Below, piece by piece: positions 7,193-15,658 of a stretch of DNA of 45,283 nt. This DNA comes from Dehalococcoidia bacterium (GTDB lineage: Bacteria; Chloroflexota; Dehalococcoidia; Lucifugimonadales; UBA3495). Under the pieces are notes generated by a model. The model saw only the letters and a program-made list of their open reading frames with translations, did not search any database and had not been told where the DNA came from. Both the position numbers and the translations under genes were made by a program. Location of the stretch: positions 1-45,283 of the forward strand of contig JAKUNL010000023.1 in NCBI GenBank assembly GCA_022451925.1. Direction: 5' to 3'. Within the stretch, counting starts at the first letter, position 1; each line of letters opens with the position of its first letter.

Positions 7193-9334
7193 CTACTCTT
7201 TCATACTCAACCCGATGCGCTTTCTTTCCATGTCCACTTCTAGAACTGTTACCCATACATGCTGTTGGACTTTTACTTCGTCGGCGGGGTTGCTTACATA
7301 TTTATTGGCTAAGTTGCTGATGTGAACCAGGCCGTCGTGGTGGACGCCTACGTCTACGAATGCGCCGAATGCGGTGACATTGGTGATGATTCCGGGAAGC
7401 TTCATGCCAACGGACAGGTCTTCGATTTTTTGGATGTCCTCGGCGAAACTGAAAGATTTGTATTCCTCTCGGGGATCCCGGCCTGGCCGGGCGAGCTCTT
7501 CGATGATATCGGTTAAGGTGGGCAGGCCAAATTTGTCGGTCAAGTAGAGGTTAGGATCGATCTGGTGAGTGATGCTGGAATTGCCAACCATTTGGTCTAA
7601 GGTCTTTCCCAGGTCCTTAGCTATAGCCCGCACAACTTCGTAAGACTCTGGGTGAACAGCGCTAGAATCCAGCGGGTTATCCCCATCTCTGATGCGTAGA
7701 AACCCGGCTGCTTGTTCAAACACTTTGGGTCCAAGTCGAGGTACATTCTTTAAGGATTCTCGGTTGGAAAACGGCCCGTTTTCTTTCCGGTACTTCACGA
7801 TGGCGTTGGCCAGTTTTGGCCCCAAGCCCGATACGTAAGACAGTAGCTCAGCGCTGGCGGTATTCAGTTCTACGCCCACATTGTTCACGCAGCTTCCCAC
7901 TACTTCATCCAAACGTTCCTTAAGGGACTTCTGGTCGACGTCATGCTGGTACTGACCGACGCCAATGGATTTCGGGTCAATCTTAACCAGCTCAGACAAA
8001 GGATCCATCAGACGCCGGCCTATGGACACCGTGCCTCGGACAGTCAGGTCGTGGTCTGGGAACTCATTTCGGGCCACTTCGGAGGCTGAATATACAGACG
8101 CTCCATTCTCATTCACCATAACTATATCGATGTTGGAATCTAGTTCGAGTGTCTTGAGAAAGGCCTCTGTCTCGCGGCTAGCCGTACCATTACCAACCGC
8201 GATGGCCTCAACATCGTATAGGCGACACAGGTCGACTATCTTGTAGCCCGCTTCCTCTTCGGCCCGGTCTCCAGTGTGGGGGTAGACGGTGTCGTTGTGG
8301 AGTAGCTGCCCCTGACGGTCTAGACAGGCCACTTTGCAGCCTGAACGAAAGCCAGGGTCCAATGCGAGAACGTTTTTCTGTCCCAAGGCTGGAGCCATCA
8401 ACAGTTCCCGTAGGTTGTCGGCAAATACGGCTATTGCAGTATCTTCGGCGCGAATCCGTGCCTCTTTTCGCACTTCCGTTTCCATAGATGATTCCAGGAG
8501 CGGCTTGTAACGGTCTTTTATAGCCTGATTGATCTCATCAGACGCTTGGGTTTCTCCAGTTATGAAAATATCTTGCAACAAGGCCACTGCTTGTACGGCA
8601 GGCGGCGAAATATTGATCGAGAGCATGGACTCTTTTTCTCCCCGAAGCATGGCCAATACTCTGTGGGACGGGACTTTTATCACAGGTTCTTTCCATTCGA
8701 AATAATCGCGATATTTTGATGCTTCCTCTCGCTTTCCGGAAATAACCGAAGAGGAGAAAGTTCCCTCGGACCAAAACAGCTTTCGGATCTCTCTCCTAGC
8801 AATTGTGTTCTCACTGACCCATTCGGCGATTATGTCGCGGGCGCCGGTTAGGGCGTCTTGGACGTTGTCCACCCCATTGACCGTGCCAGTGTTGGAGTCG
8901 ACGTATTTAGCAGCGGCCTCGTTGACGTCAAAATCTTCTTGCCCCCAGATTTGGAGCGCCAATGGCTCTAATCTCTTTTCTTTGGCGATGGTTGCTCGAG
9001 TGCGACGCTTCGGACGATAAGGCAGATAGATGTCTTCCAAGGTTGACAAAGTCTCGGCACCGAGAATGGTTTTCTGTAATTCATTTGTAAGTAGTCCGCG
9101 TTTTTCGAGGGATTCAAGGATGACTCGACGGCGTTCTGTGAGTTCTCTGATCTGAAAGAGGCGATTGCGTATGCTGGTGATCTCCACTTCGTCCAGACTA
9201 CCGGTGTTTTCCTTTCTGTAACGTGCAATGAAAGGAACGGTCCCGCCGCCATCTAGTAACGAAGCCGTTGCAGAAACTTGGCCCGGTCTGAGTCGTAGAT
9301 CCTTAGCAATTTGAGATATTGGGTCATCAAGCAT
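7193..9334 (-). CDS. tex: Tex, S1-domain RNA-binding transcription accessory protein
   Basis: 713 residues, close to the usual size. Domain order seen: Tex N-terminal helical region with GGGTVPFIARYRKENTG (about 29-45), a YqgF/RNase-H-like domain with VLALDPGFRSGCKVACLD (about 320-450), helix-hairpin-helix segments with YVSGLGPKLANAIVKYRKE and VPRLGPKVFEQAAGFLRI (about 500-560), and a C-terminal S1 domain with GIITNVTAFGAFVDVGVH (about 640-710). Known role of the family: it binds nucleic acid and is linked to transcription fidelity and stress tolerance. The start ATG at 9334 has no strong ribosome site. Confidence 0.97.
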   Translation of the reverse strand: MLDDPISQIAKDLRLRPGQVSATASLLDGGGTVPFIARYRKENTGSLDEVEITSIRNRLFQIRELTERRRVILESLEKRGLLTNELQKTILGAETLSTLEDIYLPYRPKRRTRATIAKEKRLEPLALQIWGQEDFDVNEAAAKYVDSNTGTVNGVDNVQDALTGARDIIAEWVSENTIARREIRKLFWSEGTFSSSVISGKREEASKYRDYFEWKEPVIKVPSHRVLAMLRGEKESMLSINISPPAVQAVALLQDIFITGETQASDEINQAIKDRYKPLLESSMETEVRKEARIRAEDTAIAVFADNLRELLMAPALGQKNVLALDPGFRSGCKVACLDRQGQLLHNDTVYPHTGDRAEEEAGYKIVDLCRLYDVEAIAVGNGTASRETEAFLKTLELDSNIDIVMVNENGASVYSASEVARNEFPDHDLTVRGTVSIGRRLMDPLSELVKIDPKSIGVGQYQHDVDQKSLKERLDEVVGSCVNNVGVELNTASAELLSYVSGLGPKLANAIVKYRKENGPFSNRESLKNVPRLGPKVFEQAAGFLRIRDGDNPLDSSAVHPESYEVVRAIAKDLGKTLDQMVGNSSITHQIDPNLYLTDKFGLPTLTDIIEELARPGRDPREEYKSFSFAEDIQKIEDLSVGMKLPGIITNVTAFGAFVDVGVHHDGLVHISNLANKYVSNPADEVKVQQHVWVTVLEVDMERKRIGLSMKE

Positions 9335-9403
9335 CGTTTTTAGGTTAATCCATTAATTAAATCGAAAGAGTCTGTTAACTTCCGGGATGACGACGTGTTC
9401 TGT

Positions 9404-10093
9404 TTAGATACGTTCGGCGATCCAGATGATGTTGTGGCCGCCCTTATTACCTCTACTGCGTACCTGAAATTCCTCCACGTCGAAACCCGCTTGTCCCAGT
9501 CGTTTGGCAAATGCCGCGTCCTGTTCTGAAGACCAGATGCCTAATATGCCGTGGGGTTTCAATGCCGTGTGGGCCGTCTCGAGTCCGGGAATACTGTAAA
9601 GCCAATCGTTGTCCATGGAGGTCAAGGCATTGGGGCCATTGTCCACATCGAGCAGTATAGCGCTATACGCTCCCCTGCCGCGCTTAATCATATTAGCTAC
9701 GTCGCCTTCTTGGACCGATACCCGCTCATCATCTAGGGGATTGTCGGCAAGGTGAGCCAAGACTCCCCTGTTCCACCTGACCACAGCAGGCACCAGTTCC
9801 GCCACTCGAATCCGGGCGTTGATACCAAGTTCGTCGAGTGCGGATCTGACGGTGAATCCCATGCCCAGCCCGCCAATCAACACGCGAGGTTTAGCGTCGT
9901 CCGTGAGCTTCTGGCAGGCGAGGGTTGCCAACGCTTTTTCTGATCCGAATACCCGGCTGTTCATCAGTTCGATATCATCTGCCTGAATCGCGAATTCTTG
10001 GTCTCGTTGGTATAGGCAGAGTTCTGCGCCGTCGCCAGGGGTTTGTGCGGTGGCTAATAGTACCCAGGGTTTCAATTGAGCCTCATGTGACAT
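9404..10093 (-). CDS. Spermidine synthase-like SAM-fold protein
   Basis: 229 residues with a Rossmann nucleotide fold like polyamine aminopropyltransferases. Seen: an N-terminal beta part ending in MNSRVFGSEKALATLA, the glycine motif VLIGGLGMGFTVRSAL, an acidic end of the second strand (RVAELVPAVVRWNR), then GDVANMI and ILLDVDNGPNAL, which corresponds to the catalytic-Asp region of spermidine synthases. The protein is shorter than true SpeE (about 280-300). It may therefore be a methyltransferase-like relative that does not make spermidine. No obvious operon partner; tex starts about 70 bases downstream on the same strand. Confidence 0.8.
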   Translation of the reverse strand: MSHEAQLKPWVLLATAQTPGDGAELCLYQRDQEFAIQADDIELMNSRVFGSEKALATLACQKLTDDAKPRVLIGGLGMGFTVRSALDELGINARIRVAELVPAVVRWNRGVLAHLADNPLDDERVSVQEGDVANMIKRGRGAYSAILLDVDNGPNALTSMDNDWLYSIPGLETAHTALKPHGILGIWSSEQDAAFAKRLGQAGFDVEEFQVRSRGNKGGHNIIWIAERI

Positions 10094-10224
10094 TGCTTCA
10101 GTAAATGCCGGGAATCAGTCAGGTGGCATTTATCAACAGGCGTGATGATTTGTTATCCAAATATATGAGACTATTCTAAGGTCTCTGGATAACTGAGTGG
10201 TTGAAATCTTATATGAATAGTTGT

Positions 10225-10277
10225 CAGAAACAAAGAAAGACGTCTCGAAACGCTCGGGACGCCTTTCTTTGTTTCTG
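10225..10277 (-). terminator. Long hairpin terminator of the 10290-14240 operon
   Basis: A stem of about 22 bp with arms CAGAAACAAAGAAAG and CTTTCTTTGTTTCTG outside and CGTCTCG/CGGGACG inside, around a 7-base loop. On the minus strand it begins 13 bases after the cupin stop codon. It is the only strong hairpin in the 196-base space before the methyltransferase gene. Confidence 0.85.
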
Positions 10278-10289
10278 GCGGAAATCTGT

Positions 10290-10628
10290 CTAGTCTTCTA
10301 AGTGAACGGTGGCCGTGATGCGGGGAACGTCGCTAACGACACGGGTGGTGTGGCCAGCGCCAGTTAGATCCTCTGCCAGATTGACATCTCCGGCCCCTAG
10401 ACGGTGGACTGTGCCGTCCTTCAAGCCGATCTCTGCTTCGCCGGACAGGGTGATGATGTATTGCCGACGGGGGGCGATGTGCCAGTCGCTGAAAAATCCG
10501 GGCTCCTGAGCTCTGAATACTATCTTTGATGCGTCATGCAGAGTGTTCCAGGAAGGGTGTTCGGAAGGGTTGATCTCCTCGATCTTGGTGGTGCCATCGT
10601 CGCCGGTGTACATTCTGATTGAACCCAT
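10290..10628 (-). CDS. Single-domain cupin protein
   Basis: 112 residues. Seen: a beta-barrel core with PGFFSDWHIAPRRQYIITLSGEAEI (in two pieces: DWHIAPRRQ and YIITLSGEAEI), GLKDGTVHRLGAGDVNLAEDL and GHTTRVV. These correspond to cupin motifs 1 and 2, but the usual two histidines and glutamate of motif 1 are only partly present, so metal binding is uncertain. AGGAGA sits before the ATG. It is last in the operon with the dehalogenase-like hydrolase 30 bases upstream. Function unknown; such cupins are often small-molecule binding or isomerase proteins. Confidence 0.88.
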   Translation of the reverse strand: MGSIRMYTGDDGTTKIEEINPSEHPSWNTLHDASKIVFRAQEPGFFSDWHIAPRRQYIITLSGEAEIGLKDGTVHRLGAGDVNLAEDLTGAGHTTRVVSDVPRITATVHLED

Positions 10629-10658
10629 TATTCATTCTCCTTTGTTTTGGAATGGCGT

Positions 10659-11531
10659 TTATTGAGATAAGAATTGTTTGATGGCTGTGTAAGACTCATC
10701 AGGCAGTTCTTCTGCTATGTAATGGCCACAGGGAAGAGAATTCCCTGTCACATTGGTTGCATAATCGCCCCATATCTTCAGTGGGTCTTGAGTTTTTCCG
10801 ACAAAACCCGTTTGACTCCAGAGTGCCAGCATGGGGCAATCGACCTTCTGGTCGAAGTCAGCCTCGTCGTGGATCAGATCTATGCTCGCTCCGGCACGGT
10901 AGTCCTCGCATACAGCATGGATTGTGCCGGGGATACTGAAGCATCGTATGTAGTCGGCTAATGCCTCAGGGGTGAATACCTTTTCGGCGTCCTTGGTGCG
11001 TTCGAAACCACGTCTCGCGTAAAACTCGGGATTCCCTCCGATGACTTTCTCTGGGAAATCAAAGGGTTGAATCAAGAAGAACCAGTGCCAAGTGTTGGTG
11101 GCGAAATCTTTGTCGACTATCTGGAACATTGACCGTGTGGGGATTATATCCAGTGTCACTAGCTTCAGGACGCGGTCTGGATGGTCTTTGGTGAGGCGGT
11201 GAGAGACTCGTCCGCCTCGATCGTGTCCTACCAAGTAGAATTGTTCAAACCCCAAGGCCTTCATGACATCCACCTGGTCTTGTCCCATGGTTCGTTTGGA
11301 ATAATTCATGTGATCGGCGTCGCCATCAACCTTAGCGCTGTCGCCATAACCACGCAGGTCAGGACAGACTACGGTGAAGTCCTCAGCTAGCCGAGGAGCG
11401 ATCTTATTCCACATGGCGTGGGTCTGAGGGTAGCCATGGAGCATCAGTAGGGGCGGCCCGTTACCTCCCTTCACTAGGTTGATGGTGGTGCCGTTGGCCC
11501 CGATCTGAAGTTCTTCAAAATTATCGAACAT
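10659..11531 (-). CDS. Alpha/beta hydrolase, haloacetate (fluoroacetate) dehalogenase-like
   Basis: 290 residues. Seen: LLMLHGYPQTHAMW (oxyanion turn), CPDLRGYGDS, and nucleophile elbow VGHDRGGRVSHRL with Asp104 as nucleophile. Arg105 and Arg108 correspond to the carboxylate-binding arginines of fluoroacetate dehalogenase, Asp128 to the acid partner, His149-Trp150 in TWHWFFLIQP and Tyr211 in CEDYRAGA to the halide pocket, and His270 in CGHYIAEE to the base. The numbering runs almost exactly parallel to the known Burkholderia enzyme as I remember it. The inferred reaction is hydrolysis of a 2-haloacetate to glycolate. Epoxide hydrolase is less likely because the lid tyrosine pair is not evident. 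Third gene of a four-gene operon. Confidence 0.88.
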   Translation of the reverse strand: MFDNFEELQIGANGTTINLVKGGNGPPLLMLHGYPQTHAMWNKIAPRLAEDFTVVCPDLRGYGDSAKVDGDADHMNYSKRTMGQDQVDVMKALGFEQFYLVGHDRGGRVSHRLTKDHPDRVLKLVTLDIIPTRSMFQIVDKDFATNTWHWFFLIQPFDFPEKVIGGNPEFYARRGFERTKDAEKVFTPEALADYIRCFSIPGTIHAVCEDYRAGASIDLIHDEADFDQKVDCPMLALWSQTGFVGKTQDPLKIWGDYATNVTGNSLPCGHYIAEELPDESYTAIKQFLSQ

Positions 11532-11557
11532 TGTTTTTCCTTTGCCGGCCCTTATTG

Positions 11558-12904
11558 TTAATTCGCTTGGGCCAGGGCACGTTCCAATACTCGTCGTAGA
11601 GCTGCTGTGAAGGCGTCCATCTCTGTTATTCCGAGTTCGGTGGAGACTGCTCCTACCAGATTCGAGGCCATCAGAATGCCCTCGTTCAACATACCCAAAA
11701 AAACCTTGTGGCGGAATGCAGCATCCTCAGCCGCTATGTCCCGATAGCCTACCAATTCCTCACCGGTAAAGTGTATTCCGAAGAGCGATCCGATCCCAGT
11801 GACCTGAATCGGTATTTCTAGCTCCTTCCCTACTTTGAGAATCTCCGACTTCAAGTAGTCGGTCTTTTCGGCTAGTTCTTGGTAAACTGCCGGGGTTAGC
11901 TCGTCCAAGGTTGCGGCTCCTGCCAGCATGGTTACTGGGTTGGCATTGAATGTACCGGCGTGGGCAACTCGGGGGCCACCGGTTTGGGATGGATCGTATA
12001 GGTCCATGATGCTTTTCTTGCCGCCAAAGGCACCGATAGAGAACCCTCCGCCAATGATCTTTCCGAGGGAAGTCATATCCGGAGTGATACCATAGTACTC
12101 TTGGCAGCCGCCGGACGAAGCCCGGTAGCTGATGACCTCATCGAAGATCAAGATGATTCCATTGTCCGCGGTGAATTCCCTGAGCATACTCAGGAATTCA
12201 GAAGTGGCTGGCAGCATTCCCACCGAACCCAACATGGGTTCAATTATCACAGCCGCCAGGTCGTCTTTATTCTCTTCCAGCCTTCGTTTTGCGATAGTGG
12301 TCTCGTTGAAGGGAATCACCACGACTTGGTCCAGAGTCCCCTCGCCCAGACCTTCGGTTGCTGGCATAGCGTCGGGGCGTGTGCGCTCACCCGACTTTGC
12401 TGGATTGGTTCTCACGCTGACACTGACCTGGTCGTGACTGCCGTGATAACCGCCCTCAACCTTTGCAATCTTGCTCTTTCCCGTAACGGCCCTTGCCGCC
12501 CTGATGGTATTTAATGTGGCTTCTGTGCCTGAGTTGGTGAAACGAACTAGATCAAAACTGGGTATGCGCTCACATAGAAGCCTAGCCAGGCGTACCTGGT
12601 GGGCGCTGGGGGCGTTGTATACCATGCCCTTGCCTATCTGCTGGTCTACTGCATCTACCACCGGCTTGGGTGAATGGCCAAGTATTAAAGTTGTCATGGT
12701 GCCGATGAAATCTAGTCGGTCGGTACCGTCGGAATCGACCACATGAGCGCCTTTGGCGTGGTCCACGAAGATGGGGTATGGCGCCCAGAAGATGGAGTTC
12801 CGGCTGTCGCCGCCTGGAAGATAGTTCTTGGCGTCCTCCCAAAGGGCTTTCGACTTGGTAGTTGATGCCAGGTACTGATCTAGTTCGTTGGTGGTCTCTG
12901 CCAT
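11558..12904 (-). CDS. Class III aminotransferase, glutamate-1-semialdehyde aminomutase-like
   Basis: 448 residues, PLP fold type I. Seen: LPGGDSRNSIFWAPYPIFV (the GSA-aminomutase-type N-terminus), VRFTNSGTEATLNTIRAAR (PLP phosphate site), VEGGYHGSHDQ, ILIFDEVISYR (Asp to the pyridine nitrogen), and TSLGKIIGGGFSIGAFGG with the Schiff-base lysine. AGGAG lies before the ATG. It is the second gene of the operon. A true HemL role is doubtful because neighbours are a transporter and a dehalogenase-like enzyme rather than tetrapyrrole genes. A catabolic or secondary aminotransferase is equally possible. Confidence 0.9.
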   Translation of the reverse strand: MAETTNELDQYLASTTKSKALWEDAKNYLPGGDSRNSIFWAPYPIFVDHAKGAHVVDSDGTDRLDFIGTMTTLILGHSPKPVVDAVDQQIGKGMVYNAPSAHQVRLARLLCERIPSFDLVRFTNSGTEATLNTIRAARAVTGKSKIAKVEGGYHGSHDQVSVSVRTNPAKSGERTRPDAMPATEGLGEGTLDQVVVIPFNETTIAKRRLEENKDDLAAVIIEPMLGSVGMLPATSEFLSMLREFTADNGIILIFDEVISYRASSGGCQEYYGITPDMTSLGKIIGGGFSIGAFGGKKSIMDLYDPSQTGGPRVAHAGTFNANPVTMLAGAATLDELTPAVYQELAEKTDYLKSEILKVGKELEIPIQVTGIGSLFGIHFTGEELVGYRDIAAEDAAFRHKVFLGMLNEGILMASNLVGAVSTELGITEMDAFTAALRRVLERALAQAN

Positions 12905-12968
12905 GATTAACTCCTAATTTATGGACCCCTTGCCGTTGCAATATAGAGGGGCCGGTTTACAGCTTCCG

Positions 12969-14240
12969 CTAATCTACTGCTGATCCTAGAGATACCGGTT
13001 CGTCGGTAGGGAAATAAAGTTTGCGAAGTGAGCCGCTGCCTAAGCTGAAGAATACGATGACCACGAAAGCTAGCCCCCCTGCCACGAGTACCGCTGAGGC
13101 ATTGAATACATCGGCAATAGCGGCGTTGGCCATGTTGGTTACGGCCATGCTGCCTCCTACGTGAACGGAATAGACGCCGGAAACGCGGCCACGGACGTGA
13201 TCCTCGGTCAGGGATTGAATGATGGTGTGGCTGATAGTCATGAATCCCGCCTGGCTGATGCCCATGAACACTGTAGCACCGATGGACAGAGTGGCGTTAT
13301 CGGATAGAGCCAAAAGCACTGGGCCAACGCCGCTGCTAAAAGCAAAAAGCACGAACAGCTTTCCACGTATGGAAATACTTCTGACCCCGGCTAGAAAGAC
13401 CGAAGATAGCAGCGCTCCACCACCTATGCCGGCGATCAGAAAACTGGCTCCAACCGAACCAGCGTCCAGTTTGTCTTCGGATATGGCTGGTAAGAGAGAC
13501 TCGTAAGACATAGTAAAGGCACAGTGTGCCAATACCAGTAATACCATGGACATGATGAGAGGACGCCTGTAGACGTAAACAAACCCTTCGAACAGGTTGG
13601 CTAAGAAACTTTGGTTTTTATCTATGACTCCTGTGGATTTGGTCTTGATCCTGGAGACCTGTAAGAATCCAAACACATAGAAAGAACTGCAAAGCCAAAA
13701 GGCTGATTCAATGTTTACGAACCCTAAAAGAGGGACGATCGCCAGTGCTCCAGCCATCCGAGCACCCTGTTGGGTAGCTTGGTTTAGGGCGATAGCGTTC
13801 ATTAGGTGTTCTTTGGCTACTAGGTTGGGTATCAACGCTGATGCCGTTGTCATCTGGCTGGCCCGTAGTGTTCCATTGACCAGCGCTAAGAAAGTCAACA
13901 TCCATGGGCCTGCCTGCCCACTCATGACCAATAACGCTAAGAGAGAGTTATTGACCATATTGAGGGCAAAGATCCAGCGTAATAGATTCTGACGGTCTAA
14001 TTTGTCTGCTAAGAATCCCGAGATAGGAGTCGAAAACACCCTTGGGACAATAGCCGCAAAGGTTACTATACCGACCCAGAGAGATCCGTCGGTTATCTCA
14101 AAGGCAAGCCACCCTCGGGCAATGATCAACGCCCACGCCGCGGAAGCGGAACAAGTAGTGGCTATCCAGAGGTTTCGGTAATCCTGGTATTGCAGAGCCA
14201 GGAGGAGGCGATCCCTGGTAGTCGAAAGTAAAACTCTCAT
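12969..14240 (-). CDS. MFS transporter, EntS/MFS_3-like exporter type
   Basis: 423 residues with about 12 membrane helices. Seen: LQYQDYRNLWIATTCSASAA and ARGWLAFEITDGSLWVGIV near the N-terminus, then SGFLADKLDRQNLLRW (loop 2-3 signature) and EDHVRGRVSGVYSVH (loop 10-11). These are characteristic of the MFS_3 (enterobactin exporter-like) group. First gene of a minus-strand operon with the aminotransferase, hydrolase and cupin. GGAAG precedes the ATG closely. The substrate is unknown; the context suggests export of an acid or toxic by-product, but that is speculative. Confidence 0.9.
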   Translation of the reverse strand: MRVLLSTTRDRLLLALQYQDYRNLWIATTCSASAAWALIIARGWLAFEITDGSLWVGIVTFAAIVPRVFSTPISGFLADKLDRQNLLRWIFALNMVNNSLLALLVMSGQAGPWMLTFLALVNGTLRASQMTTASALIPNLVAKEHLMNAIALNQATQQGARMAGALAIVPLLGFVNIESAFWLCSSFYVFGFLQVSRIKTKSTGVIDKNQSFLANLFEGFVYVYRRPLIMSMVLLVLAHCAFTMSYESLLPAISEDKLDAGSVGASFLIAGIGGGALLSSVFLAGVRSISIRGKLFVLFAFSSGVGPVLLALSDNATLSIGATVFMGISQAGFMTISHTIIQSLTEDHVRGRVSGVYSVHVGGSMAVTNMANAAIADVFNASAVLVAGGLAFVVIVFFSLGSGSLRKLYFPTDEPVSLGSAVD

Positions 14241-14424
14241 ATGCTTCCTGCGAAACTAATCAGACTGCGCGATTATAGCAGTAGCCGTAGCCGAGTTTGT
14301 AGGGGGCCTGATTTAGAAGTCCCGGTTTCCCATCGCTGATCTTGTCTTGACTGTCTTTAGTCGTATATCTACAATCCCCGAAGTTGCTCAGACAAGCTAT
14401 ATTTTCTGATCGAGTAGGAATGAT

Positions 14425-15657
14425 ATGCCCTTCCAAGCTCCGGCAGAAGGAGTCCTGCTGCCACCCTATCGCGTCTTAGATTTAACCGGGCCTGAAGGTG
14501 TTTTCTGCGGCAAATTACTGGCTGATTATGGAGCAGAGGTCATCAAGGTAGAACCTCCTACTGGTGACGTCACCCGCCAAAGACCTCCATTCATTTCTGA
14601 TGTACCAGGAATCGAACGTAGCTCTTATTTCCTTTTCTATAACACCAATAAAAAATCCGTTACAGTAGATTTGGAGACTTCAGAAGGTCAGGTCGTCTTT
14701 AAGAAATTGGCGGCTTCGGCTGACGTTCTGATAGAGAGCTTCCCAGTGAACTACATGCAGTCACTTGGTCTTGATTACGACTCTCTACGACAAGTCAATC
14801 CAGGATTGATCATGGCGTCTATAACGCCCTTCGGTCAGACAGGACCGTGGAAAGATTACAAGTCCACGGATTTGATTTCTCTGGCCGCCAGCGGGTTTAT
14901 GCAAATAACCGGTGACCCTGACGGCCCACCACTTCGCCAAGGTAATGAACAATCTCATTTTCCCGGGGCTCAGCATGCCGCCACGGCCATAATGGGCGCA
15001 CTTTTTTACCGGGATATGCAGGATGGACGAGGACAATACATCGACGTTTCGATGCAAGAAGCAATGATCACTTACTATACCGACGCACATCCCGCTCTAG
15101 CCTATATCCAGAGGGGCGAAAACGTGACCAGAGTAGGTACCAACTCAACTCTGGTTATTCCGCTCGGCGCCTATCCGAGTAAGGACGGTTGGATATCAGC
15201 GGGTATAATCACACCTAGGGAGTGGGAGAACTTATCCAATTGGATGTTTGAAGTCACCGGCAACGAGGAGATTCTTAATGAAGACTATAAGGGCGGTAAC
15301 CAGGACCGCGCACCTTATAACGACATCATCACAGCCCTAGTTATAGACTTCACCACTCGGTTCACGTCAGAAGAACTTTTCCACCAAGGTCAAGAACGTA
15401 ACCTGGTTTTCATCCCTGTTAATACGGTATCAGACCTCCTCGTAGATCCCCAACTTGATGCCAGTAATTTCTGGTTCGATATTGACCATGCCGATGCTGG
15501 CAACCTTAAATATCCTTTGGGGGTCTTTGATAGCGAGGAGGTTACTCCAACGACCAATCCAGCTCCTTATCTAGGGCAGGACAACGAAGTGATATTTGGT
15601 GAGTTGGGCCTTGACGAAGCGGAACTGGCTTCACTTCGGACCCGGGGAGTGATATAG
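14425..15657 (+). CDS. Family III (CaiB/BaiF) CoA-transferase subunit lacking the catalytic Asp
   Basis: 410 residues. Seen: YRVLDLTGPEGVFCGKLLADYG and VIKVEPPTGD (CoA-binding N-terminal Rossmann part), then FYNTNKKSVTVDLETSEGQ. The region where formyl-CoA transferase has its catalytic aspartate reads QSHFPGAQHAA (residues 176-186), with no Asp. Its neighbour begins one base after its stop and does have the Asp, so I infer a heteromer with one catalytic and one structural subunit. Family III enzymes move CoA between carboxylic acids; the acid here is unknown. First gene of a CoA operon divergent from the MFS gene. Confidence 0.93.
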   Translation: MPFQAPAEGVLLPPYRVLDLTGPEGVFCGKLLADYGAEVIKVEPPTGDVTRQRPPFISDVPGIERSSYFLFYNTNKKSVTVDLETSEGQVVFKKLAASADVLIESFPVNYMQSLGLDYDSLRQVNPGLIMASITPFGQTGPWKDYKSTDLISLAASGFMQITGDPDGPPLRQGNEQSHFPGAQHAATAIMGALFYRDMQDGRGQYIDVSMQEAMITYYTDAHPALAYIQRGENVTRVGTNSTLVIPLGAYPSKDGWISAGIITPREWENLSNWMFEVTGNEEILNEDYKGGNQDRAPYNDIITALVIDFTTRFTSEELFHQGQERNLVFIPVNTVSDLLVDPQLDASNFWFDIDHADAGNLKYPLGVFDSEEVTPTTNPAPYLGQDNEVIFGELGLDEAELASLRTRGVI

Positions 15658-15658
15658 C

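Noticed and set aside
7002-7256. A minus-strand frame overlapping the 3' end of tex
   Set aside because: It is out of frame with tex, has no family resemblance and overlaps the conserved S1-domain coding sequence.
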